Shown here in pieces: positions 1-8,949 of a DNA stretch of 26,653 bases (position 1 is its first letter; each line of letters opens with the position of its first letter). Origin of the DNA: Prasinococcaceae sp. CCMP 1430 (taxonomy: Eukaryota; Prasinodermophyta; Palmophyllophyceae; Prasinococcales; Prasinococcaceae); assembly GCA_013416795.1 (NCBI GenBank), contig RQSC01000824.1, positions 58,729-85,381 on the forward strand, read 5' to 3'. The position numbers and the translations under genes are program-made. The notes under the pieces were generated by a model. It worked only from the letters and a program-made list of their open reading frames with translations, had not been told where the DNA came from and did no database searches.

Positions 1-361
1 ATCGCGGTGCCGCCCGCTGTCTTGTTCGCCGCGGCGGCGACGCGCCCGTCGCGCGCCGGTGGCGGCGCGCGCGCGGCGGAAGGGCGATGGGGAGGGAAGG
101 CGCTTTGAAGTTTGACCTGGTGGCAGCCTCTCACTGCCCCGGGATGAATATTGGCGCCCAGAGCGACGACCCGCGCACACTTTACTGCCCGGCGCACCTT
201 CGATCGCTGTCGCAGCCATGCAGCGTGGGGACACGCGCCCGCGTGAACACCCGCGCACGCCCGCTGGCCGCGCGAGGCGCACGCGAGCTGACCCACCTCG
301 CCCCGCCGGGTCGTCGCTACCTCCTTCCTCCCCCACCCCATTCCCTCCCGCGGCCGCGCAG
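1..361 (+). other. presumed intron of the L40 gene (incomplete)
   Basis: No reading frame here shows ubiquitin or the first part of eL40. The stretch ends in a branch-like CTGAC (288-292), a C/T-rich tract (about 319-350) and an AG, as expected of an intron. A short ORF starting at 87 is present but resembles nothing I know and runs into the intron end. Confidence 0.5.
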
Positions 362-466
362 CGCCACAACAAGTGCTACGCCCGCCTCCACCCGCGCGCC
401 GTGAACTGCAGGAAGAAGAAGTGCGGACACACCAACCAGCTGCGCGTGAAGAAGAAGCTCAAGTAA
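362..466 (+). CDS. 60S ribosomal protein L40 (eL40), last exon, partial
   Basis: This is the C-terminal exon of eL40, a component of the large cytosolic ribosomal subunit that in most eukaryotes is made as a fusion behind one ubiquitin unit. The translation holds the family block [20 protein letters not shown] followed by [11 protein letters not shown] and a TAA stop at 464-466. Three cysteines of the zinc-binding C4 motif are visible; the first lies in the missing exon. The exon is preceded by a CTGAC at 288-292, a pyrimidine-rich stretch and an AG at 360-361. A second possible acceptor is the AAG at 371-373, which would make the exon begin directly at the codon for CYARL. I found no ubiquitin sequence in 1-361, so the upstream exons lie outside the window and 1-361 is read as intron. 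The identification is secure; the exact acceptor is not. Confidence 0.9.
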   Translation, partial: RHNKCYARLHPRAVNCRKKKCGHTNQLRVKKKLK

Positions 467-473
467 GCGCGAG

Positions 474-910
474 GCTGCTTACATCCGCGCAGCTTTGATA
501 AGAATTGTGTGACACTAAGGACAGCCCCGTCTGCGGACGCTTGCTCGCTCGCTGCTCATTGCCGCCGCGCGTGCCGCGCGTGCTCTCCGCCGGCTGCGAC
601 GCACGACGCTCGCCACTGTCGGAACGGACCGACGAACGGCCGACGCGTATCGAGTTCTTACTGTCGCTGCTGTGAGACTCCAAGTGTCGAGCGCGACGCT
701 GCTTACCTGCGCGCGGCTTCGGTAAGATTTTGAGTGTGACTGAGGAAAGTCGCCTCCTCCAGAGCGAGCCTCCACGACCGCTTGCTCGCTCGGCTCATCA
801 TTGCCACCGCCCTCGTCCTCCGCCGGCTGTGGTGTGAGGTGCTTGCCACGGTCGAAATGGACCGACGCACGGCGGCCGCATCTCGCACCCTCAGTGTCGT
901 TGCTGCGAGG
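474..910. repeat. degenerate tandem duplication, two units of about 224 bp
   Basis: Unit 1 starts at 474 and unit 2 at 698, both with GCTGCTTAC. They then share in the same order a TAAGA block, TGTGAC/TGTGACT, the GCTTGCTCGCTCG stretch, CTCCGCCGGCTG, a GGACCGACG block and a TGTCG(C/T)TGCTG end. The copies have diverged by substitutions and small indels. Unit 1 begins eight bases after the L40 stop codon. The end of unit 2 covers the last codons of the minus-strand gene at 891-1142. Confidence 0.75.
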
Positions 911-1142
911 CCATCTCGATGTCACCGCCCGCCGGCGCCGGCGCCTTCTCCTCCGGCTCCGTCTGCACGATGCTCGCCACGTTGGCGACCAGCCAGCTGA
1001 GGGCCGCCGCGAGCTGCAGCGCGTCCCCCGCGATCGTTATGCCGTACAAGAAGACGCTCACGATCCAGCAGATGCTCGCCGCGGTCTGGCCGAGCCACTC
1101 GATCCTCATCATCTTCTTGACCATCGCCTGGGCCTTGCTCAT
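891..1142 (-). CDS. small two-helix membrane protein, function unknown
   Basis: An 83-residue ORF with an ATG at 1142. The N-terminus is basic (MSKAQAMVKKMMRIEW). It is followed by two hydrophobic segments, roughly residues 19-36 (ASICWIVSVFLYGITIAG) and 41-58 (ALQLAAALSWLVANVASI), then a polar acidic/proline tail. This pattern fits a small integral membrane protein, perhaps of an organelle, but I do not recognise the family. The last codons fall inside unit 2 of the tandem repeat, so the tail SQQRH may be recent. Conserved-looking Trp, Gly and aromatic positions in the helices argue that it is real and not a chance ORF, but no homology could be checked. Confidence 0.55.
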   Translation of the reverse strand: MSKAQAMVKKMMRIEWLGQTAASICWIVSVFLYGITIAGDALQLAAALSWLVANVASIVQTEPEEKAPAPAGGDIEMASQQRH

Positions 1143-1300
1143 CGTGGCGGCGGCCGTGCGGCGCGCGTGCGCGTGCGTGTGTGTTTAGTCTAGGAGTGTG
1201 CGCGAACGCGCGTGTGCGCGCGCTTCCGTACGTGCGCGTGCGTGTGCGCTACGCGTGCGCGCGCGCGCGTCGCTCCGTGCGTGGAGATGCGTGCGGAGGT
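1143..1300. repeat. alternating purine-pyrimidine (GT/GC) tract upstream of the small membrane protein gene
   Basis: Bases 1159-1275 are mostly alternating G/C and G/T dinucleotides (runs of GCGTGCGTGTGTG and GCGCGCGCGCG). They sit directly upstream of the ATG at 1142 on the minus strand. Such tracts can adopt Z-DNA. No gene is seen here. Confidence 0.6.
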
Positions 1301-1463
1301 GTGCGTCCCTCAATCGCGAGCCCTCGACGCCTCGCGCCGTGGCGCTGTGGCGCGCGCGCATCCGCGCACGCACACCCTCGCACCCGCGCACACTCCCCCC
1401 CGCGCGCGCGCGTGGCGGCGGCCGGCGGCTGTCGGAAGCGGGCGGCGGCTGCGCGGCGCCACG

Positions 1464-1477
1464 TGCATTTTGACCTC
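1464..1477. repeat. 14-bp motif TGCATTTTGACCTC, copy 1
   Basis: The 14-mer occurs exactly here and at 2122-2135, bracketing the repeat-rich block between them. A shorter match, TTTGACCT, is at 111-118. Its role is unknown; it could be a promoter element or a target-site duplication. Confidence 0.5.
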
Positions 1478-1639
1478 CAATCTCTTCGCGGCAGTTACGT
1501 ATATTTCAACGTCAGACACAAATATACGCAAACCCTACCCAAAATACATAACCCAAATCTGTAGGTCAAAACGTACGCAGGCGCAATCGCACCGAACCAA
1601 CGGAAAGCGCGTGCGAATTCGCACACCCGTTCAACCAAA

Positions 1640-1757
1640 ATACGCCCCGCGACAACCCCGGTCCCACGGCGATGCCATGCGGTCTAATCGGTGAGATGCG
1701 CCAGCATACCGGGTGTGACGTCCGACGCTCCCCCGGACGAGCTCGGGTTCGCGGGCT
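1640..1757 (-). repeat. left arm of a diverged long inverted repeat
   Basis: The reverse complement of this stretch aligns with 1970-2085. Shared landmarks, in order, are CCCGAGCTCGTCC, a CCCGGT block, a GCGCAT block, GATTAGACCG and ACCGGGGT. Many substitutions separate the arms, so the element is old or loosely conserved. A 14-bp perfect palindrome GTGCGAATTCGCAC lies just outside at 1611-1624. Confidence 0.6.
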
Positions 1758-1860
1758 TTCACATGCGCACACGAACACATACGTACGACCACGCGCCCGG
1801 CACACGCCTGGGATGCCCACCCAAGGGTGAAGGCGAGAACCACGGTTCGCGTGAAAACAA

Positions 1861-1913
1861 GGGCCATCGAACCCGGTCTGTCTGCGCATTCCGACGATTA
1901 GACCGGGATACAT
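1861..1913 (+). repeat. internal repeat copy (direct copy A)
   Basis: A block of about 50 bp starting GGGCCATCGAACCCGGTC and ending GATTAGACCGGGA is repeated in direct orientation at 2003-2053 with few differences, and in inverted, diverged form near 1675-1722. CCCGGTCT and AGACCGGG within the copy form an 8-bp inverted repeat. Confidence 0.75.
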
Positions 1914-1969
1914 GAAAGTGAGACCGGGATGAAAGCGCGGCGGCCTGCCGGTCGAGAGCGAGAGGGAAC

Positions 1970-2085
1970 GTCCGCGAGTCCCGAGCTCGTCCCAGGGATC
2001 GTGGGCCATCGAACCCGGTCAGCGTGCGCATTCCGACGATTAGACCGGGAGACATCAGGGCGATACCGGGGTCGCGTGCCCGGTT
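1970..2085 (+). repeat. right arm of the long inverted repeat, including direct copy B (2003-2053)
   Basis: This arm pairs with 1640-1757 in inverted orientation and contains the second direct copy of the 50-bp block. I see no transposase-like reading frame between the arms, so any mobile origin would be non-autonomous. Confidence 0.6.
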
Positions 2086-2121
2086 TCGGCTCTGCGCCGG
2101 AGCACCGTCGTGTGTTTCAGA

Positions 2122-2135
2122 TGCATTTTGACCTC
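2122..2135. repeat. 14-bp motif TGCATTTTGACCTC, copy 2
   Basis: Exact second copy of the 14-mer at 1464-1477, located at the right edge of the repeat-rich block and before the CA microsatellite. Confidence 0.5.
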
Positions 2136-2228
2136 AGTCTTGAAAAGATGAAACCGACATGCACGCGATGCCACGTATGTACGTACACCTGCGTGAGCTG
2201 ACGCCGCCGCAGCCGCCGCCAGGCCGCC

Positions 2229-2406
2229 ACGCGCGCGCGCGTGTACACGCACGCGCACGCGCACGCGCACACGCACACGCACACGCACACACACACGCAC
2301 ACGCACACACACACACGCACACACACACACACAAACACACACACACGCACACGCACGCACGCACACACACGCATGCGCGCGCACACGCGCGCACACACAC
2401 ACACAC
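2229..2406. repeat. CA/CG dinucleotide microsatellite, about 178 bp
   Basis: An almost uninterrupted alternating purine-pyrimidine tract: GC-rich at the left edge (GCGCGCGTGTACACGCACGC), mostly CACACG and CACACA in the middle, and ending in a run of CACACA. It gives spurious ORFs of Thr-His and Val-Cys repeats on both strands; I regard none as coding. Confidence 0.95.
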
Positions 2407-2536
2407 AGCGCGCCGCCGCCGCATCGAATGTTCGGCGCGGCGGCAAACGGCAGTCACCGACCGCAACTCATTTTGGGTAGCACCGCCAACTAGGGTCTAA
2501 ATCGGGAACGCATTTTCAAACCCTGCAAAGAGCCAT
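2407..2536. promoter_or_regulatory. putative promoter region of the gene at 2537-3355
   Basis: A less GC-biased stretch after the microsatellite contains CTCATTTTGGG, a telo-box-like TAGGGTCTAAA (about 2491-2501) and CAAACCCTG (2518-2526). Similar AAACCCT/AGGGTTT boxes occur near other gene starts in the window. This is inference from motif position only. Confidence 0.3.
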
Positions 2537-3355
2537 TTGAACCCCAATGCGGAAAACCTGGGCGGCTCGCGGGGCCATCCCCAAACCCTCGACGCCGCTG
2601 ACGGGGCCCGCCCCACGCGGCCATCGCGTGCGCCTTCGCGGCCGCGGCTGCCGTCGCGCTGCCGCCCACAGGCGGCCGATCGCCCGCGACGGACCTACGA
2701 GAGCCGCGCGGCGCGCTTGGACGCGCTGCTGGGAGCGGGGGTCTACCTCGAGCCGCCAGCTCAGCGCTTGCCGCCCCCGCAGCCGCCTCCGCCGCCGCCA
2801 CCGCCGGCGGTGGGCACTCCGAGGGCGACGCCGTTCATCTATACGCGCTGGAACCCGAGCCCAGCACTCGGCCGTGTCTGCGTCGGTGGGACGGTCGTCG
2901 TGGGTGACATTAGCGACATGCCCGAGCGCGGAATCATCGGCAGGCAGGCGTACCGCGTGGAGCGGGCCTACTACCTCCCGGTCGGCGCAGCCCCGCAGCT
3001 CAACGCGGCGTTGGCCACTGCCGGCGAGGTCACCTGCCTTGGTGCGCCCTTGAGCTCCGAGCAGGCCGCCGCGCTCGTTGCCGCCGCCCAAGGCGGCATT
3101 GAAATGCAGCGGGTGGAAATGTGGGTGGACCTGTACTCTGAGCGGTATCACGCTGCCGGCCTCGAGATCCCGGGGGACGGCAGTGGAGCAGTCCGGAACG
3201 GGGCGCCTGTGCCGTGCCGCGCCGCCGAGCTGGAACTGCGCACCGTGCGAGAGGAGGTGGTGGAGAGCCTGGCCAGCGTCGCCGCGCCCATCGCGACCCT
3301 CCTGGCGCTGCTGGCTGTTTTGGTAGAGTACGGACAAGCGTCCGGGTCCTGGTAG
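2537..3355 (+). CDS. unrecognised protein with proline-rich linker and C-terminal membrane helix (5' end uncertain)
   Basis: The frame is open from a TTG at 2537 to a TAG at 3353-3355 and has no ATG before the Met of DISDMPERG, so translation probably starts on a spliced upstream exon. A good acceptor (CGCCCACAG, ending 2671) keeps this frame and would start the exon at 2672 with AADRPRRTYESR. An ATG at 2547 is in another frame. The protein then has a short helix (RLDALLGAGVYL), a polyproline stretch, and a compact region from TPFIYTRWNPS through RQAYRVERAYYLP and VEMWVDLYSERYHAAG. It ends in a hydrophobic segment (SVAAPIATLLALLAVLV) close to the C-terminus, as in tail-anchored or single-pass proteins. 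I do not recognise the family. The length, lack of stops and protein-like composition outside the polyproline support a real gene. Confidence 0.55.
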   Translation: MNPNAENLGGSRGHPQTLDAADGARPTRPSRAPSRPRLPSRCRPQAADRPRRTYESRAARLDALLGAGVYLEPPAQRLPPPQPPPPPPPPAVGTPRATPFIYTRWNPSPALGRVCVGGTVVVGDISDMPERGIIGRQAYRVERAYYLPVGAAPQLNAALATAGEVTCLGAPLSSEQAAALVAAAQGGIEMQRVEMWVDLYSERYHAAGLEIPGDGSGAVRNGAPVPCRAAELELRTVREEVVESLASVAAPIATLLALLAVLVEYGQASGSW

Positions 3356-3708
3356 GGTAGCGTGCGCTCGCCCCTTCCCCCTTTTTCCTCTAATGAATGA
3401 CCACGCGATTTTTTGACACCTTCAGTCAGTTGTGAGGGCTGTACTGCTCGAGCGAGAGAGGCGGCGCCTGGGCGGCGCGGGGAGCAAAGGAACGGCAATT
3501 GACAGACGCGGATGGCCACGGCGCCCGCGCGGCCAGTCCCCAGGGGAACGAGGTGCTCGCCGCAGCGTTTCGCACTAACGTTGGCTCGGAAGGGCTCGTG
3601 CACGGCGAGTGCGGGCGCACCCCTTCGCTCGCATCATTGGACGAGTGACAGAGCGTGTTTTAGCGTCAGGCAAGGGGCGCCCGCGGTCAGGCACCTGTGG
3701 ATCGACGC
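3356..3708. other. intergenic region between convergent genes
   Basis: Contains the 3' flanks of the gene ending at 3355 and of ornithine carbamoyltransferase ending at 3709. A T-rich spot (GCGATTTTTTGACACC, about 3403-3418) is the only notable feature. I see no gene or RNA in it. Confidence 0.5.
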
Positions 3709-5589
<1,881 letters not shown>

Positions 5590-6972
5590 CGGCGCGCGGC
5601 CGCGCGTGCGGCCGCGGCGGCCAAGCCCGCCCAGCCCGAGTCGCTCACGCTGCCGCATCTGAGCAAGATGGCGGGAGAGGTGAACCTCCCGGGCTCAAAG
5701 TCGCTCTCCAATCGCGTGCTGCTCCTCGCAGCGCTCTGCGCGGGCGAGTCGACGGTGACCAACCTGCTCGACAGCGACGACATCCGCTACATGCTCAGCG
5801 CGCTTGAGGTGCTGGGCGTGGACGTGCAGGTGGACTGGGCGGCGCGCGAGGCAAAGGTGCAGGGGTGCGGCGGCAAGTTCGCCGCGGGCGGCGCCGCGGG
5901 GTCCGAGGAGCGCACTGAGCTCTTCCTTGGGAACGCAGGCACGGCGATGCGCCCGCTCACCGCGGCGGTGTGCGCCGCCGGCGAGGGCCAGTACGTGCTC
6001 GACGGCATCCAGCGCATGCGCGAGAGGCCCATCGCCGACTTGGTGGACGGCCTCACGCAGCTGGGCGTGGACGCGACCCTGCCCATGGGGACCGGTTGCC
6101 CGCCCGTCGAGGTGAACGCCGCGGGCCTGCCCGGCGGCGAGATTGGGATCAGCGGCAGCGTCAGCTCGCAGTACCTCACCGCGCTGCTCATGGCCGCGCC
6201 GCTGTGCTCCGATGCGAGCGGCGTGACCATCAACATCACCGACGAGCTCATCTCCACGCCGTACGTCGAGATGACGATCAAGCTCATGGAGAGGTTCGGC
6301 ATCAAGGTAGAGTGGGACCCCAACGACATGAGCAAGTTCGTCGTGCCCGGCCAGCAGACGTACCAGACACCCGGCGACGTGCTCGTGGAGGGCGACGCCA
6401 GCTCGGCGAGCTACTTCCTGACGGGCGCCGCCATCACGGGGGGGAAGGTGACAGTGACAGGGTGCGGCTCGGACTCACTGCAGGGTGACGCCTTCTACGC
6501 CGACTGCCTCGAGCAGATGGGCGCTACGGTCGAGTACGCGCCCACCTCAATCACAGTGACCGGCCCGCCGGAGGGCACCAAGCTGAAGGGCGTGGACGTG
6601 GATTGCATCAAGATCCCTGATGCCGCGATGACGCTCGCGGTGGCCGCGCTCTTCGCTGAGGGGCCTACCACCATCCGCAACGTGGGCAGCTGGCGCGTGA
6701 AGGAAACAGAGCGCATGGTTGCCATCCGCAATGAATGCACCAAGCTGGGTGCGCGCTTCGAGGAGTACGACGACTACTGCGTCATCCATCCGCCCGAAAC
6801 CATGAACTCGGCGGCCATCGAGACATATGACGACCATCGCATGGCGATGGCCTTCAGCCTGGCGAGCGCGTCGCCTGCCGCGTCCATCACAATCCTCGAC
6901 CCTGGCTGCACGTCGAAAACCTTCCCGACGTACTGGGAGACGCTCGCCAGCGTGAGCACGTCGTCGAGCTAG
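5590..6972 (+). CDS. 3-phosphoshikimate 1-carboxyvinyltransferase (EPSP synthase), class I; first exon not placed
   Basis: Joins shikimate-3-phosphate and phosphoenolpyruvate to EPSP, the sixth shikimate step, normally in the plastid. Coding similarity begins at [21 protein letters not shown] (about 5638), before the first ATG at 5668. The frame is closed by TGA at 5563-5565, so an exon most likely starts after the CTGCGCAG acceptor ending at 5589. Numbered from ATG 5668, KSLSNR (11-16) binds substrate and [11 protein letters not shown] (87-97) is the PEP/glyphosate loop. [19 protein letters not shown] and YDDHRMAM follow. Gly91, Thr92 and Pro96, equivalent to E. coli Gly96, Thr97 and Pro101, are unchanged, so this looks like an ordinary glyphosate-sensitive enzyme. 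The body is intronless to the TAG at 6970-6972. It is divergent from OTC. Confidence 0.93.
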   Translation, partial: RRAAARAAAAAKPAQPESLTLPHLSKMAGEVNLPGSKSLSNRVLLLAALCAGESTVTNLLDSDDIRYMLSALEVLGVDVQVDWAAREAKVQGCGGKFAAGGAAGSEERTELFLGNAGTAMRPLTAAVCAAGEGQYVLDGIQRMRERPIADLVDGLTQLGVDATLPMGTGCPPVEVNAAGLPGGEIGISGSVSSQYLTALLMAAPLCSDASGVTINITDELISTPYVEMTIKLMERFGIKVEWDPNDMSKFVVPGQQTYQTPGDVLVEGDASSASYFLTGAAITGGKVTVTGCGSDSLQGDAFYADCLEQMGATVEYAPTSITVTGPPEGTKLKGVDVDCIKIPDAAMTLAVAALFAEGPTTIRNVGSWRVKETERMVAIRNECTKLGARFEEYDDYCVIHPPETMNSAAIETYDDHRMAMAFSLASASPAASITILDPGCTSKTFPTYWETLASVSTSSS

Positions 6973-7047
6973 GAACTGGCTCGAGATCGGCGTCACCTGC
7001 GCGCGTGCGCGCGCTGTGAGCCCTCGCTCGGTAATGCAAGGTGCAAG

Positions 7048-7068
7048 ACACACACACACACACACACA
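7048..7068. repeat. (AC)n microsatellite between convergent 3' ends
   Basis: A pure run of about 21 bases of AC repeats in the 157-bp spacer between EPSP synthase and the DCN1-like gene. No other feature is seen in that spacer. Confidence 0.95.
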
Positions 7069-7129
7069 TCGCACATGCGAGTGAATATTACGTCAACTTG
7101 CGCGGTGGCCGTAGCCCTGAACAAAGCTG

Positions 7130-8245
7130 CTACACCCAGGGCCGCTTTGCCCGCTTGGCGTCACCCTCGGCGAGGCTCGTCTCGGCCATCTGCGCGCTCA
7201 TCTCATACATAACTTCGTGCGTCAAGCACGGTAGTCGACGCTTTGAGCCTGCGCTGGCGGCAATGCCCACGCTTATCGCGCCCCCATGCAAGCGTGCCCC
7301 GTCGCCACCATTTCTGCAGCCGCTCCTGCCGACCTCAGGAGGTGGCATGCCCCTGTCTCCGCGATAGCTGCCTCGCGCGTGCCTACCCAGTATGTCGTCA
7401 TCCTCGCCGTCGCCCTCGTAGCCGTAAGCGATGTCCTCGACATTGCAGCTGAGCACGCTGCGCGGCGGCACGTGCTCCAAGTCGTGCGCGCCAGGCGCAC
7501 CGGTCGTGCTTGGGTCCGCCATCGCCTCTGCCTCCCCACACGCCGGGCCGCTGAGGGCCTGCATGCTCCCGGAGCCACCGCCTGCCCCGACCGGCGGGAG
7601 GCTGCTCCCCCCGCCTGCGTGACCGCCTTCGCCGCCCCCCCCAATGCTGCGGGTCTCCTTCCGGCGCGACAGGAGCCCGTCCACGAATTCGTCGACGAGC
7701 ACTGGCCAAGCGCCGTCGGCATCGTAGTTGCTGAGGTCCTCGTGGACACACCGCGAGAACTCGAGCACCAGACGCCAGGTGTCTTCCGAGACCGTCGGCC
7801 TCGCGCGCTTGCGCACGAACTCCAGCCATCGCGGCAGGAGGCGAAAGCGGCCCTCCAGCGTCGAACGCCACGCTGCGCGGGCGACGGCGCCCCGGACAAC
7901 GCGTGTACGGCGCTCGGCTCGGCACGCGAAGAACACAAACCTATAGAACGCGCCGAAGGTGGACGACGGCAGCTCCGCATCGCGCATGTCGGCCGAGAGA
8001 TGCGCGAGCGAGGCCACCGCCCGCACACCCGTCGCCCCGGCATCCTCGAGGGCATCGTAGAGCGCGTCAAGCGCCGTGCGCGCCTCCGCCGAGCGGCAGG
8101 TGTCGTCCATCGCCAGCACATTGCTGAAGGTCACGAATGCTGCGCGCGCCGCCGTCACGGCCCCAGGCGCGGGCTCCGCCGTCAGCATCGCATCCTCGTC
8201 CGCGGCCATAGCCACGACCGATCGCCCAATGGCCGCCGCCGCCAT
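7130..8245 (-). CDS. DCN1-like protein (cullin neddylation factor) with long C-terminal tail
   Basis: DCN1/DCUN1D proteins promote attachment of NEDD8 to cullins through a PONY domain. The first in-frame ATG is at 8245, giving 371 residues; the open frame upstream to 8467 lacks an ATG. The PONY domain occupies about residues 98-192. It shows AFYRFVFFACRAE, a cationic helix (RGAVARAAW), EGRFRLLPRWLEFV, VSEDTWRLVLEFSR and the cullin-binding end NYDADGAWPVLVDEFVDGL, whose acidic/Ala/Asp patch is intact. No UBA domain is evident before it. After residue 195 comes a tail of about 175 residues rich in Gly, Ser and Pro with acidic clusters (GYEGDGEDDDI), and then a basic end (GDAKRAKRPWV) that could be a nuclear signal. 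Family members usually stop soon after the PONY domain, so the tail is unusual. I saw no likely intron in it. Confidence 0.85.
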   Translation of the reverse strand: MAAAAIGRSVVAMAADEDAMLTAEPAPGAVTAARAAFVTFSNVLAMDDTCRSAEARTALDALYDALEDAGATGVRAVASLAHLSADMRDAELPSSTFGAFYRFVFFACRAERRTRVVRGAVARAAWRSTLEGRFRLLPRWLEFVRKRARPTVSEDTWRLVLEFSRCVHEDLSNYDADGAWPVLVDEFVDGLLSRRKETRSIGGGGEGGHAGGGSSLPPVGAGGGSGSMQALSGPACGEAEAMADPSTTGAPGAHDLEHVPPRSVLSCNVEDIAYGYEGDGEDDDILGRHARGSYRGDRGMPPPEVGRSGCRNGGDGARLHGGAISVGIAASAGSKRRLPCLTHEVMYEMSAQMAETSLAEGDAKRAKRPWV

Positions 8246-8949
8246 CGCCTCCGGCCAAGACCTCGCCGCCCTGAGCCCGAACCCAAGCCTCGGAGCCCGG
8301 AGCCCAGAGCCAAGAGCCTGACGCCGTGCCCCGCTCTTCGACGTCCGCGCCAGCGCCGGACCCGCGCCGAACGGCCGGGGCGGCGCGAGCGAGGGCGCGC
8401 CCGCTTCCCGAGGCGGGCCCGAGGAGGTCGAGCCCGCCCCGACCTTGCCCTCCGCTAAACCCTCCACCCCCCACCCACCCCTCCCCTACGCCCGCTGCCC
8501 CCGCGCCGCCTCCCCGCCGCCGACGCGGGCGGCGCGCGGTGTGGGCCTGGCGCGAGCGTGTGCCGCTGCCCGCCACGCGGACTTTCTCTCCCCCCTTTCT
8601 CTCTCTCCCCGCCGCTGGCACTGGTTCGGGCTCGGGTTTGGGTTAGGATTAGGGTTTGTGTGCCCATTCGATTTGATTGAGACGAGTGCTGGACTGACCC
8701 TTGAAAATCTCCCGTGGGTTACTTTGATGTACGTAATATTGTATTGAGCGAGGCCTCCACGGAATTTGGGTGCAGCGCGGCGCGCGCCCCTGGCGGCTGC
8801 GGCGGCTGCGCCCGCCACACCCGCCGCGCGGGAAGGCGAGGGCGGGGGGTCGGTCTCGCGCGTTGCTCGCGGGCGCGCGCGCGTGCGAGAGCGACGCTCG
8901 GTGACCTTAACCCTAAGGCGCTCGGCGCGCGCGGGGAGGCGCGCGCGCG
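8246..8949. promoter_or_regulatory. bidirectional promoter region between the DCN1-like gene and the RTRAF homologue
   Basis: Two telo-box-like sites are seen. A cluster at 8634-8658 is made of AGGGTTT, GGTTAGG and GGGTTTG units. A TTAACCCTAA at 8907-8916 lies 33 bases before the RTRAF ATG. A TAAACCCT is at 8455-8462. Between 8700 and 8760 the sequence turns AT-richer (TTTGATGTACGTAATATTG), unlike its surroundings, and could hold a core promoter. No gene is seen here; long ORFs crossing it are GC-rich artefacts. Confidence 0.4.

Noticed and set aside
1675-2053. tRNA or other structured RNA in the repeat block
   Set aside because: A CGAACCCGG-like stretch recalls a T-arm, but no acceptor stem, anticodon arm or D-arm fits around it.
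2055-2500. Open frames of Cys-Val and Thr-His repeats
   Set aside because: Translation of the CA/CG microsatellite on both strands; no sign of a protein.
7286-8458. A 390-codon plus-strand open frame opposite the DCN1-like gene
   Set aside because: Arg/Pro/Ala-rich shadow with no motif; the minus strand encodes the conserved PONY domain.
8246-8467. Extension of the DCN1-like protein upstream to 8467
   Set aside because: The frame is open but its first codon is GTG and there is no ATG before 8245.
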